From NCBI RefSeq assembly GCF_021155765.1, contig NC_060107.1:16354501-16418500 (forward strand): DNA of 64,000 bases. Direction: 5' to 3'. The DNA comes from Diprion similis. Lineage: Eukaryota > Arthropoda > Insecta > Hymenoptera > Diprionidae. The position numbers and the translations under genes are program-made. Below the pieces are notes generated by a model. It saw only the letters and a list, made by a program, of their open reading frames with translations. It had not been told where the DNA came from and did not search any database. How positions within the stretch are numbered: the first letter of the stretch is position 1; each line of letters starts with the position of its first letter. Positions 1 through 11,588 of the stretch are shown in pieces.

Positions 1-199
1 CGACGAATCGATTAGAAAGCTTTGAAAAAATCTCACTTCATGTTACTGTCATAACGAACAAATTTTATCATGGATACGAACACCTGGTGTACGGTACTTT
101 TACAAATCCAAAATTTTCATCTACTACGGAGATAACCATTTAGAAAATTATTTCCAGACAATCTCTGAATATCTCTACGATGGACCCAAAAAAAAAACG

Positions 200-400
200 G
201 TTGAATCGGCCATAAAAGACCAGTTAGTTCATTTTGAACGTTATAATTATGAAAACACTTATCGAATTTTTGATATCTTGTAGCTTATTTTGTTTGAATT
301 TCATTGGTACAAAGAGTATTGCTGAATATTTTTGAAACGGTTTATTCTCTTTTCCCGATTTTTTACCACCGTTTGCTTGTTCGATTTCCCACTTTTTCCA
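200..400 (+). repeat. Dispersed interspersed repeat (family 4), copy next to gene A exon
   Basis: TTCATTTTGAACGTTATAAT, TTTTTGATATCTTGTAGC, CATTGGTACAAAGAGTATTG and TTTTTGAAACGGTTTATTC match the other copies, with a deletion in the middle. It would lie in an intron of gene A, directly before the acceptor at 399-401. Confidence 0.55.
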
Positions 401-401
401 G

Positions 402-593
402 ATTCACATGTCGGTCAGCAGCCTGGTCGTCAGGTTCGAATTGGTCATCGACATCGCAGTTTCCAGGTCCCTGTACGACGGCTACCAAAGCCGAGTGGCG
501 GCTTGTGCAAATACAGCCAGCAGTGGAATCACAGCCTTGATTTCCGATGCGGCGATCGTTTATGACAATATCGATGCCTGCATCAGAGCCTGA
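402..593 (+). CDS. 3'-terminal exon of a putative secreted helical protein gene (partial gene A)
   Basis: A pyrimidine-rich tract ending in CAG at 399-401 is followed by an open frame beginning Ile-His-Met-Ser and ending in TGA at 591-593, about 63 codons. The segment is clearly more GC-rich than its flanks. It encodes an Ala/Ile/Val-rich, probably helical stretch with two cysteines spaced C-x24-C and ends Asp-Ala-Cys-Ile-Arg-Ala-stop. The last exon of the next gene (3250-3468) has the same design: C-x22-C, a small-residue-rich segment between them, and Glu-Ala-Cys-Ile near the end. I infer two tandem paralogues. Upstream exons are not visible and presumably lie before base 1. The two-cysteine helical pattern loosely recalls the insect TsetseEP/DUF725 type of secreted protein, but I cannot confirm membership. 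A shorter reading starting at the Met at 408 is possible if this is not a spliced exon. Confidence 0.42.
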   Translation: MHMSVSSLVVRFELVIDIAVSRSLYDGYQSRVAACANTASSGITALISDAAIVYDNIDACIRA

Positions 594-1427
594 GCTTTTT
601 TCTTTCAGGATCAGAAAGGGCGGTTATTATTTTGTGACAGCCCCATCAAGATGAGCATGACGAATAGAACTCGAGAAATAAAACAAAAAATTTTATCACA
701 AAAGTTTATATTGTTAATCCCATCCAATCACTTTTATATTAACTCCACATCAGAAATTAGGAGACTAAAGATTCTATTTTCCTTTGATCTATGATCTTCA
801 CGTAATTAATTCAATTTTGTAGAAGTTTGAAGTTTTACGATAATTTATTCTTCTAAATTCATTCGTTCGTAACTCAAAAATATGAGACATAAATCGGGTC
901 GCGATAGGAATGAACAATAAAAAATTTACTGATAGTACAAAAAATAGTCCAATCTTTTTTGAAATCGTTGAGTAACCATTTCCATAAATTCTTCTTCTCT
1001 TGTAAATTTAATTGTTCAATTTTCATTCACTTCAGTAATTTAATACTTCTAAGCAGCGTGTAAAACAAACGGCAAACTTTTACGTTAAAACGCACTTAAA
1101 AGCGTTAAAAATATACGATTTCCTATCGCTCGACTGCGAGAATCGGCACGAAATAATAATTACCGTCCGCTAGAAGAAGTATATTCGCGAACCATTGTGC
1201 AGTTACGTTTATCTGTTGAGCATATGAAAAAACGTGAGGTATTTCGCAGGTTTGTACCAACAAATTTCTTCGTTCGTTCTTGTTATTTTTTTCCACTGCT
1301 GACACATGTATTTTCCGCCGATCGTAAGTTTGCTCAGAACCACAGTGCGGTAAACAACTGTGTATACACACATTCAATTCGACACAGAAATATTCAGTCT
1401 TCGTTCAGGAATCCTGCAGGCTTCGTC
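594..1427. other. Intergenic stretch between putative tandem paralogues
   Basis: No gene is recognised. The sequence is AT-rich with many short A and T runs. It presumably holds the 3' flank of gene A and the promoter and 5' UTR of gene B; the last 200 bases are slightly more GC-rich. No clear TATA box or initiator could be assigned. Confidence 0.4.
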
Positions 1428-3468
1428 ATGGAAATGCTTCGAATCATTTTCAACTTAATTTTTCTCGCCCACGTAAGTAAAAACGAGCTTCATTTGCTGC
1501 CGATTTTATAAAAATTTAGGCGCTGTGAAAAATATTCCCCTGATTGTTCGTTAATAATTATGAAATTATGAAGTATAAGGTAAAGTTTGATGAAATCAAT
1601 TATTCACTTAAATGTTCGGCTGAACACGATTTTTTTCATTTTTTGGTTTGTTACGTCTTTACCGATTTTTCTTCATTTTTAGCGCCACAACCTTTTTATC
1701 ATAGAAAAACTGCTTTTGATATTCCATCCCTGTTTAATAAAATCGGTTACCGAATGATTTGTTGTAATATTTTAAATCATCATAAATCGAAGAATACATT
1801 GCTAGTCTTATAATAAATTCTATGTTTCCGAAATACCTTTACTTTCCGATAGAGATTTTGTAATTCGGTTCCTCCACAAGACAATGTGTCGAGAACCTTG
1901 ACTTGCCCATTTTTTTACTTTCTTAGTAGACATGGTATACATTTTACACACTTGATAGAATACTTTCTAAATTCGATGTACTAGAAAACTATGTTTTTCA
2001 ACAGTATAAGCAATTTCGTGGTTGAAATATTTTAACGCTAAAATAATTCGTTAGCGTCATTAATTAATGGATTTACTGATCATTTTTGTTGATGGTAAAC
2101 TGTAATTGCCAGCTGGCGTCTGTAATAATTGGCGTTACATCACCTACGTCCCTTTCTTCGACTGACTCAAACAAAGCACTGGAAGCAGCCCTGAGAAATT
2201 TCAAGAAGGAAGTGAAATCCGCGATCGTTGGAGCTCATTCAGCGATTACCGAATTCGAGAAGCTATTTGAAAATTTGGAAATATCCGCCATGAGGATTCA
2301 GAAAAATAACAGCGATATCGTAAACGATACTCTAACTTTGGTAATTATTATGAGACAAATTAATTTATTATCATTATAAACAATTTCTACCAAGCGCTAA
2401 CTCCAAATGGAGAGAAGAATTAAAGAATAAAATTCGTTCCAACTTATAATCACTAAACGTTTTCAATTCGAATTCAAATCGAATTTTCAGTTTGGAAAAC
2501 AAATGAACAGTCTGTTAACGGCTTCCAGTAGAATCGATGTGAATGAATGCACAGCGTTGGGCTTTAGCGTCGAATCAAGAGCGATAGAAATTCTCCTCGA
2601 GACGAACACCTGTGTTCACAAGAAAATTGAAAGAACTGAAAAGTACATCGAAGCGACAATTTCGTCGGTAAGATGCGGAATTGGGCGTCTAAATTCCCTC
2701 GTCAATATCGCCGAAGACATTTTTACGGATTCAATGAAGAGCAAGGAGGTTAAGGCGGTTCTTCAGGCTGTGGATTTTTTCAAATCCGTAAGTTTTCTGC
2801 ACCACTTTTCAGCCTGTGCCTACCGTGGTATGAGTACACGTGGTGTGCCTAGGAGTGCAGCTTTTTTCTCCAAAAAAAGCTTCTCTCTCGCACTGGTCTG
2901 GACTTAAGTAAAACGTGTACCAACGGCGCCAAAATACCCTAGATCGGTGGTGATTAATTGTTGTGACGTTGAATCTGCGTGGGGAAAAAATGAGCGGGAT
3001 TTTAAGTAGCACACACCGAAACTACACATTATGGCATTGCCGAGCAGTGTAGCGTTCGCCAGAGAAATAATTCCCTAGCAATATAGGGATTTCTTTAGAC
3101 AGTTGGTACACATCACACTTGAAGGCTTTGACCTCGATAAAACGGGCGTGTGTAGGAGTTCTAGGCACACCATGTGTACCAACACCACAGTGCCGACACA
3201 TATATTTTCCGTTAACTGAAGAATTTTCTAAGCAGAACATTTTTCTCAGGCTTCAGTTGAATCTCGCACATTTGCTGAACGAACATTTTCGATATTGGCG
3301 GACGCCACTTCCGTTTTCTTCCAAATCAACAGTCTCATAATCACGAACTGTGGTTCCGCCGCCGCCATTTTGGGCTTTATCGATGAAGCGCAGATCACCT
3401 TATCTAAAATCGAGGCCTGCATTACCGACGTGAATTCTATCGATGGAAACTTCTCAGGAATTCAATAA
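1428..3468 (+). CDS. Putative secreted, helical, cysteine-containing protein (gene B, four exons, about 262 aa)
   Basis: I do not recognise this protein. Proposed exons are 1428-1472, 2113-2340, 2491-2787 and 3250-3468. All junctions are phase 0, each donor is GTAAGT or GTAATT and each acceptor ends CAG. Exon 1 encodes the start of a signal peptide (MEMLRIIFNLIFLAH), which continues hydrophobic into exon 2 (LASVIIG). The mature part is Ala/Glu/Lys/Ile-rich and probably mostly helical: residues 40-90 look amphipathic, residues 92-190 carry three cysteines, and the last exon carries two (C-x22-C) before TAA at 3466-3468. There is no transmembrane segment after the signal peptide. The last exon resembles the isolated exon at 402-593, so a tandem family is likely. 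Intron 3 (2788-3249) contains a MITE. The start is the first of two close Met codons. Exons 2 to 4 are GC-richer than the introns. The gene model is good, but function is unknown; a rapidly evolving saliva, gut or haemolymph protein is only a guess. Confidence 0.6.
2823..3190 (+). mobile_element. MITE-like TIR element, family 1, copy 1 (in intron 3 of gene B)
   Basis: The left end reads CCGTGGTATGAGTACACGTG and the reverse complement of the right end reads CTGTGGTGTTGGTACACATG. Both continue into GGTGTGCCTAG, giving TIRs of about 30 bases. The flanks TGCCTA and TGCCGA look like a slightly decayed 6-bp target duplication. A second copy in the opposite orientation lies at 16131-16497 and is alignable along its whole length. 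There is no coding capacity. Confidence 0.75.
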
Positions 3469-5332
3469 GTATTTTATACAGTATTATACTTTCTCAATTT
3501 TCGATTCACCGTATGTTGAATTGTTCGAAACGTCGAACCAGTTAATTGTAATCTGCAGCGAGTTTAAGAACCGGTCTCGCTGCATGGGATATCCAAACGA
3601 GAATTCAATCTTAGGCTATAAATACCGACTTAACGTAATGAAAAAAAGGAGGTAAGAACTGTGCAATGCTTATAAAAATATCTAAAACACAAAGTTGACG
3701 AAGTCTTTCATAACAATTTAACGATCTTCTACGTCTTCGTAATTCTTTCTGCAGGAGATATCGCAGGAAATTTAATTACAATTAATCAATATCTATTATC
3801 TAACATCATTTTAGATACAGCCAGATTATTTCAACCGAGATTCCAACGCAATGTCAAGACGAGACATATGTTATCGCAATGTTTTTTCACCGATTACATC
3901 TGTTCGTAAAAAAATTGATAGTATTACTTATATAGCCAATTGGACTAAAGATGTAGAATACAAACGTGTTACGTGTAATTCAAAATATTAGCAATTTCGT
4001 CACTGGATGATAATAAATTTGTATAAAACTAATTTTTTTGCCAATTACTTTTCTCATCAACTCAATTTCTCAATGGTCAATTTTTCAACTTTCTACGAAC
4101 AAATTCAAACATTAATATAAAAATAATGACCAGTACAAAATGCGAAAAAAATGTTTAAAATTGTTTATCAATTAACTATTCATTCCATGCACAGGTTTTC
4201 GGACTATGACAGTTAATCTGATCGGCTTGTCAGGAAGAGATTGCAAGCAATTCAACTACCCTATAATTCACATGCAGGACAAGATATCTAATCAGCCTTA
4301 AGTGATTAATAGAAATTAGCACACGTGCTGTTTCATTCGCCAGACGTGAAAGGAATCCGTTAGTCTCACTAAACTGTTAAACATATAGCGTCAGTGAACG
4401 GAAGGATCGGACTGAAATTAAATTAAGTTACCGGGAAGAAAAAAGAAAAGAAACAATCAGTTCATTTGCTCAAATCAACCTCACGATTGTAGGTAGCAAT
4501 TGAATTAGAAACATAATGCGACTCAGCATTAGTAAAGTGAATTTTAAGTAAGTATCGACAGGATTTTTTACTGCATATTTCATTGCAACTTCATTGTATA
4601 TATTACTAATGAGACTATATGTGAAGTAGATAATTATTAGCTGTCAATGGACTCGTTGCAATCTTAATTTCCACGATAAATCTCTCATTTTCTTATACAT
4701 TTCAGCCGATTGCAATGTATGTAAATGATAGATAACAATAATACAAGACTGCATGCATGTGTTGGGACGATTTACCGCGTAACAATCAATATCGTCGTAT
4801 TCAACATTAAATAGTAAAAACATCCGAAGACTCATCAATTTCATTTATCGTAAGTATTACGATTTTAACTGTGTATTATATCATTTCTAGTAAGTTATTA
4901 AATAGGAAAATTTTCTTCATAATTTAGTTGCGTGAGCTGAAATGAAGAGTTAAAATGATTGAAATCATTTATTAAACTTCTTTGGAACTATAATTAACCA
5001 GAACTTTATTGGCGCACGTAACTAGATTTTTAAATGACTGAATTTGGTTTCTAAATTACATGAACTAAACTTTGTAAGTGCTTTGTAAAGCCATAGCTAC
5101 ACCAGGTTCACTATAATTAAAAGAAACGAAAGGCAATTTTAATGATAAAACTCCTTAATTGTAAAGATATTTCTGTATTCTTGAAACGCTGTAAAATGGA
5201 TGCACCAAGTTTTATTGTTGTTACAAAAGTTTATGTGAGCTTTGCACCTTTGAAATGGAATACGATACATCACATGGTATGAATTACGTGAAAATGCATA
5301 TCAATTGTTTGCAAATTTGAGCCCAGAAGCGA
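3469..5332. other. Intergenic, no gene recognised
   Basis: AT-rich sequence downstream of gene B with only short, spurious open frames. Nothing repeated elsewhere in the window was noticed. Confidence 0.4.
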
Positions 5333-5499
5333 TCAAGGTCACAGTGTAAAGGAAGGAAGATAATTGAATTTCAAGGAGGGCAAGTGTGTATAATCATGAA
5401 CAGGATGTGAATTATAAAACGAGTTGGTGACTCGAGCGTGACCTTTCAGGTGACCTTGAACCCGTGATATCGCAGTTTGTGGTTCGAGACACAAGGTCA
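5333..5499. promoter_or_regulatory. Cluster of nuclear-receptor half-sites (candidate FTZ-F1/ERR-type element)
   Basis: Within 167 bases there are four AGGTCA-type half-sites. Two are perfect extended monomer sites, TCAAGGTCA at 5333-5341 on the + strand and the same motif on the - strand at 5451-5459 (TGACCTTGA). There is also TGACCT at 5439-5444 and CAAGGTCA at 5492-5499. The first and last are on the + strand and the middle two on the - strand. The target gene is unknown; gene B is the nearest upstream. Confidence 0.4.
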
Positions 5500-5639
5500 A
5501 TGAACCAATTGATTAGTTTATCAGGGATCCGGCAATGTTACAGAAGCATTGTCGCAATATTTCTGTAGTGCAATTAAATTGTCACTGAAACATAAAAAGT
5601 GTATGGAAGTATTTTCGTAATTTTATACACACACCGAGA

Positions 5640-6340
5640 AAAATTTAGAAATGTTACAACAATGTTTGAATTTTCAACGAATGTTGTATAGTTAGTTTGT
5701 TTCTTCAATGTTATGAAATATATCTAAAATGTTTAAAGACTCAGACAGTTGCTTTGCTGCTACGTTTCTTAAATATTTCGAAGTATGAATGAAAAGTTTC
5801 AAACATTGCAAAGCTGCTCAGCTGTGGTGTTTGTGCTTCCAGAATATATCATAAATATTTGAAACCTCACAAACTGTTAATCTGTTGCAATGTTTCTAAA
5901 ATATTGCACAAAATATCTGAAGTGTTTGAAATATTTCAAAGCTGCTTTGCGGTATGGTTTCTGCTTCCGCAATATATCTAAAATATTTCAAAACCTTACT
6001 GTGTTACTTTGCTGAAATATGTCTGCAATATTGTGCAAAAATTTCAAGTCTCACAAACTGTTACTGTTCTGCAATGTATCGGAAATATTGTGTAATGTGA
6101 AAAAAAAACTTCAAAAAGTTGAATAATCATGGAAATCGTTGTTCAATGCTGCCTTCAACGCCTTCAGTATTGCACAATATGTATGTCTGATCGTTAAATA
6201 TTTCTAACCTCACAAAATTATTATGTTACAATGTTACTGCAAATATTACGAAATCTGTATCAAATATTATAAATATTGAAAAGTTAGGTTATATCGTGCA
6301 ATATTTTTAAAGTACATCAAGTCTTGCAAAGTTACGATTT
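5640..6340. repeat. Degenerate repeat of a TTGCAATATTTCAAA-like word (copy 1)
   Basis: About 700 bases are filled with variants of a few words: GCAATATT, AATATTTCAAA, TTGCAAAGCTGCT, CTCACAAACTGTTA. They recur every 50-80 bases. The same vocabulary fills 31330-31980. No TIR or coding frame is visible; it looks like an old decayed satellite. Confidence 0.6.
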
Positions 6341-9300
6341 ATTTTTCAACAATTACTTTAAAATCCGCCAATAATACTCTGCAAGGAATTCTTGCATTTA
6401 AAAGATTTATATGAAATATCTAGTAAATAATTCCGGAAAAAAAAGAACATGAAACAATTTGAACCGCTGATTCTCACGTTTATATGGGAAAGTTGTGAAG
6501 CCTTTTGAACCGGATGGAGTTTGACCATTTGCCTGCACTTCTACACGCACCGAATGTCTCCGATTTCCACTCTCCGTCTTCAGCGTTCGAATTTCTAACA
6601 ACAATTAATACGGCTTCCCGCCAACTAGTCGAAAAAAGCGGGAATCGTGAATTGGTCCCATCCCGATTCAAGTCTCGATCACTAAATAACGATAAAATTA
6701 GACAGCGTGATTGAAAAAAAAAAAAAAAATTAGATACTTACACATCTATTACATAAAGTGTAATAAAATTCGCCGTAATTGAAATGAAATTCAAGGCAAA
6801 GAATTCATGATACTTGAATAATTGATCGGAACTGCAGTGAAAGATTTTTTTAATTATTCTGTTACGAAAATCTTTTTCAATTGCCTCACTTTTGACCAAG
6901 CGAATTAGTAATCTAGATTACTTTTCAGGTTGGAATACGTATTTGGATGCGGAAAGTCCATTAGCGAATAAAGAGAAAACGAGAGAGAATGTAGTACCTA
7001 CAAGCGATAAGTGAAGAAATAAGGAAGAAGAGAAAATCCGCCCGTGTAATTTGAAACGTAATTCGGTGACGCCGGTGCGTCGAATATTGGATTCCTCTCG
7101 TTCAGGCGTAGAACGTATAGGAAGAAAGGGGGCTCTGAAAATTGAGGAAATCGTTTCCAGCTACATCAGACCTCCCGTCCTTTTTAAAAACAAAAATTTC
7201 AAAACTTCGAATCACTTCAGTGCCGAATCTGACTACATTGCAATAACTTTCGACCTTATTGCCATATTGTTACACAAAAAATAACAATAATAACAACGGT
7301 GATAAATCATAATAATAATCGGTGTATATTTCGAATTCAGTGTAAAAATCATAACCAAAAAACTCCCTTTACAATTGTAATATACATATTATGAAGTACA
7401 GGGAGAACCTGATTGATCTTAAGTAAATATAAAGATCAATAGAAGTTAGATTTTGGAATTTTTTTCTCTTTAACATTATTTTTCTCCCCAAATAATGATA
7501 TATTACCTACTTTCAGTTTCAGCCTGACCGATTTTCAATCGTTTTGAGGTTATGACATGCAACTATGTAGCCGCCTCCCGCATAGATTTTCGGTATTTTT
7601 CAATTAAATTTGGAACGTTTTTCATCGACCACACCAACACGATCGTAAAACTGTGCGATTTCTCAAACTTTGAAGCGATTTTGTTACCTACAAACGAAAA
7701 AAAAGGCTGTCGGTAAAACAGCGACACGTTCAAGTCCAACATCATTTACTTTTCGCCGTATTTGTGTAAGACGAATCAAACTCTCTCAATAATATAAGAA
7801 GAAAAAATATGGATTCTAATTTTTATCCTAAATTATATTCATAATATGGCGGTTATTATCGTGTTCCTTTTTTCGAACCCGTCGATAAAACAGAGAGGTC
7901 CATAAAATACATATAGGTATAGGGAGTGGTCTCCGAGCTGGGCGTGATTCGCAGCATCCCTTCAGCGTTGGATCAATACTTGAAGACCAGTTTGCGAGAT
8001 CCTGTAGTAGTTGAGAAAAACGCTGCTCCATTACGTATATCTGATCCTAAATTGAGCCTCGACCCTCACGGGTAATTAATTAATGTGCTGCGCAAACATA
8101 CGCGCAATTCAAACAACTCTGTTTAGACTTTTTAATGGGGTGTAAAAAAGATAAGCATGGCCTGATCGTACAAGCTTTTTGGGAACAGTTTTTTATCTTT
8201 TGCTATTTAAAAATTTTTCGCGAGCCTCGGTGAGTTGAAATTTACATCATTCAACGTGTTACACATACACCAAGATGAATATAGACAGTAAAAATGTGAA
8301 TATCTTAGAAAAAATGAAAATACATTATAACTAAACTAAGACAAGACTTGTCGCGATTTCATAGGGATTTCAAAAATATTTGAAACGATTTGCTCGAATG
8401 ATACATAAGGATTTAATATTATCGATCAAGTTCCTTGTCTTTGATTTCAAATATTTTAAATAATGACATGAGATTATCGTGTAATTCGAAGACCATATCA
8501 CTCGATGTCGCAAAATTTTTTAGTCATTACAGGATATTTTGAATGTATCACAAACTTATTAATGATTTAATTTTACCAAAATACCACAAACGGTTAAAAA
8601 CTGCTTGCGACCTAAAATCTCACAATTACCCACATGAAGTATCTTTTTTTTCTCCGCTGTTTTACTTTATCAGAGTAAATCAATGATCCATCTTGTTGCC
8701 ATGAATTTTTGGTTGTAAACTTTTTCACCCAAATTAATAGTAATCGGTCTTTTTTGCCATGTGTAGATGACGTTGCGAATTCAAACAATTTCCCTCATAT
8801 AGTTACCCAATGAATAATTAATGTTATTGTAACAAAACGTCAATTATCATATAGGTAATAAAATGCATTCTCACCTTTAGTAGTATAATAAATTCGTCGA
8901 ACCAGATACTGTCATCAAATCTGAAACAAATAGCAAATGGTTACACAAGAAGATTATAAACTAAAGTTCATAACACGATTTACTAAATTAAAGGTATATG
9001 ATATTGATTAATCGCTGAAACGGAATAAGACTTTGTAATTTTCGCTAACAGTAAGCCCTGAAATTCGATTTCATTCGGAGCTGAAATCCGAGCTTTCAAG
9101 GTTCAAAGTTCAGACGAGTCACAATACTTACACTTGAATTTCGTCAAGCAGACTCAGAGGAGTAGACTCGTAATAATAATCGAACTTTGACACTGTGAAA
9201 CCTGCTCTTCCAAGTCCCAAACCCTCAAGTAATAAGACCTTGGACACGCGGGTCAAGCACACTTTTCAGCTTACAAATTGGATCGGCATAACTAACGACG

Positions 9301-9500
9301 AATAAAAAATATATTACAGCTACAGCAGCAGTGGCGAACTAAGCCCGGGAAAACTAAACGAGTCTTCCAGTCTGTTCAGAAATTGACGTATCTTTAGTGT
9401 ACATTTTGTAAAAAATTAATAATATCGTTGTAAAACTGTTGATAAAAAAATCAAGTACTCCAAAGAAAAAAGAAAGAAAAAACAATCATTTTTCAATTGT
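6341..9500. other. Intergenic, no gene recognised
   Basis: Slightly GC-richer patches occur at 6480-6700, 7050-7160 and 7900-8040 with short open frames (for example a - strand Met frame beginning at 8031). None has convincing splice signals or a recognisable product. The rest is AT-rich. Confidence 0.4.
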
Positions 9501-9501
9501 G

Positions 9502-9529
9502 CTGAATGCTGATACGAATCAGCATTCAG
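9502..9529. repeat. Perfect 12-bp hairpin with ACGA loop
   Basis: CTGAATGCTGAT at 9502-9513 is followed by loop ACGA and by ATCAGCATTCAG at 9518-9529, a perfect inverted complement. It is too short for a miRNA precursor and has no terminator-like T run. Confidence 0.6.
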
Positions 9530-9883
9530 TACAGCAACCAGCAGGTACTTTACTCCGATTGAATTTTATTATTTATATAATAAACTATATCTAACCTTTT
9601 GAAAAAGTAACTTTAAGAATGTAATATTTCAGTCAAAGAATTAATAAATCATCGTTAAGCTCTTCAGTGCACTTGTACGTATTTTTGAAGTCTCGAAACG
9701 TATCATGTAGAACAATTGTGTCCAGCAGAAAAGTGCTTATCATTCTAGACTTTACGTTTCATGCGACTTCTTATGTAAATTCTCAGCTAAACACACACCC
9801 ATGGACAATTGCGATGACCTGATAATAGCTAACAATAAGTAGGAACCTACCTACGTTTACATTTTTCCTACGTATGGGGCCTC

Positions 9884-9977
9884 CAAACTCCAAAACTGCC
9901 CCTTAATCACCGAACATATTTTGAAACTGTTCGGAATTTGATTAGAAAGGACTTCTCGAGATTTGGAGCCCCCCTCC
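9884..9977. repeat. Short inverted repeat, possible MITE remnant
   Basis: GGGGCCTCCAAACTC near 9884 is mirrored by GATTTGGAGCCCCC near 9975. The roughly 90-bp interval has no coding capacity. This is a weak call because arms longer than about 15 bases could not be matched. Confidence 0.3.
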
Positions 9978-10223
9978 CCCCGCCCTAAACCGCCATTATA
10001 TAGTAAAAAAACAAAAAGAAAATGTACAAATAGAATTTTTTTCTATACACTGCTGGACTTTTTCTTGTACAAATCTCGATTTTGATTGTCTCGAGAAGCC
10101 TTTGTGAAAGTAATAACAATATCACAATTATAAAGATAGCGGTACGTGGATTACATTTGCGTTTATCATTGGTAATTCCGTGAAACGACGATGAATATGC
10201 CTTCTTAATTTATATATACATAT

Positions 10224-11290
10224 ATATATATGGCATTCCAAGTGAAATCGAGGAGTCATTTGCCTTGTGTAATCAGATCCTTGCATAACTTTTTTTTTCG
10301 CATTGATTCCAATTCAAAAAAAGCATAATTTTATTAAAGAATTTTCTCGCTACTCCTTCAGGTGGCGCGACGATCGTTTTTGTGTAAAAAATGGATAACT
10401 AAAAAAACACAATTTTTTAAATTCTGCAATCTTTTCCACGGATTCTGGGTTAAAAATAAGTAATATCTATCACAATTAGAAAGTGGGCTGTGGCTGCCTC
10501 ATACTTTTTTTACATGATTTTTAGTTTCCAAACGAAAAAAAAAAAATCAAACCTTAATAGTCCTTACAGAAGCGGAAAAAAAATAAAAATAAAACATATT
10601 TTGGAAAATTTTCATATTTTGCAAATTTTTCAAAATAAATGAGCAAAATCTTTTTTTTTTTTCAATAAAAAAGATCTAAACATAGAAAGATTTTACAATA
10701 GCCAACATTAAAAATGCAATCGATTTCTTTCAGTTCCACTGTCTGACCAATATTAAATTAATAAATACTAGATTTTACGCGATTGAACTTAAAACCATAT
10801 TGTAATCAAATTGATGAAAATGATCGATATCTGGCCAACCAACCTCCATGCTTCATTTCATTTTCGGTGGAACCGGAAGTGCAAATTAACCCGTTCACCT
10901 TAAAATGAAAATATTGACACAAAATGCCTTAATTATTTGAGTAAAGAAACACTTTATAAAGGATTTTGGAAAGTTTTGGACATTTTTCAGATATTAATTT
11001 GCGTTTCTCTCAAAATGTGAGAATAATTCTACAAAACAAACAGCGGCAATCGATTTTTCAGAAATCTTTACCCCTACTTCATATTACTTGACAATTATTT
11101 AAAATGCAATATTTCTCAAGTAAATCGTAAGAACCCCCCCCCCCCCCCCCCCCCCCCCCCGCCGCAAGTGCGTTACGTAATTTATGGACGACCGCTTTGC
11201 TGAACAGACCGACAGTTTTTTAAAAACCCTTTTTTTCGAATTCTACAGAATCGAAAACTTAAAAATTCGTTGAAAATTGCAAAAAATAAA
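10224..11290. repeat. AT-rich repeat-like block with a C27 run
   Basis: The block opens with a TA microsatellite followed by GGCATTCCAAGTGAAATC, similar to the terminal word of the foldback element at 35148 and the fragment at 62193. It contains many A and T runs and a 27-base C homopolymer at 11134-11160, where sequence accuracy is doubtful. A right terminus was not found. Confidence 0.3.
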
Positions 11291-11386
11291 AACTAATTTT
11301 AGACCAAAATTATAATATCATCTCATCAAGGGTGATGAAAAGTAAAAAAATTTCTGCTGCTTTCCCTTTTTGAAATTTGAATTGGG

Positions 11387-11588
11387 ATGTCGGTATGTTT
11401 TTTGCTTTTTGGCTTATTTTTGTTTCCCGTAATCCGGGACAGCGCGAACGCAGATCCCGACTATCAAAAATTTTGCGCTCGATATACCCACGTTAGGAGT
11501 ATTCGCAAGGGTCAGCCTAGCCGGGGTGCAATGGCAGGGCCTCACCTAGGAGGAACCGCCTTCGTGATCACGGTGTCCTCCGCGCCAA
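11387..11588 (+). CDS. Candidate first coding exon of a small secreted protein (weak)
   Basis: ATG at 11387 opens a frame starting MSVCFLLFGLFLFP, a good hydrophobic signal peptide, with an Ala-Asn-Ala cleavage-like site before Asp-Pro-Asp-Tyr. The frame runs 67 codons to a GTAAGT donor at 11589. The mature segment holds one Cys, an Ile-Arg-Lys-Gly stretch and a Gly-rich end. It is markedly GC-richer than its neighbourhood, and the GC-rich patch continues to about 11860. No downstream exon could be joined, so the product is unknown. It may instead be a regulatory or untranslated exon that is open by chance. Confidence 0.25.

Noticed and set aside
2809..3240. Short - strand frames with shared peptide (HGVPRSAAF-like) also seen at 16410-16658
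   Set aside because: They derive from the two copies of the family 1 MITE, which has no conserved long frame.
7828..8031. - strand 67-codon frame with a GC-rich beginning
   Set aside because: No recognisable product, no matching splice partner, and composition falls off after 40 codons.
9502..9529. Perfect hairpin considered as a miRNA precursor
   Set aside because: A 12-bp stem is far too short and flanking bases do not extend the pairing.
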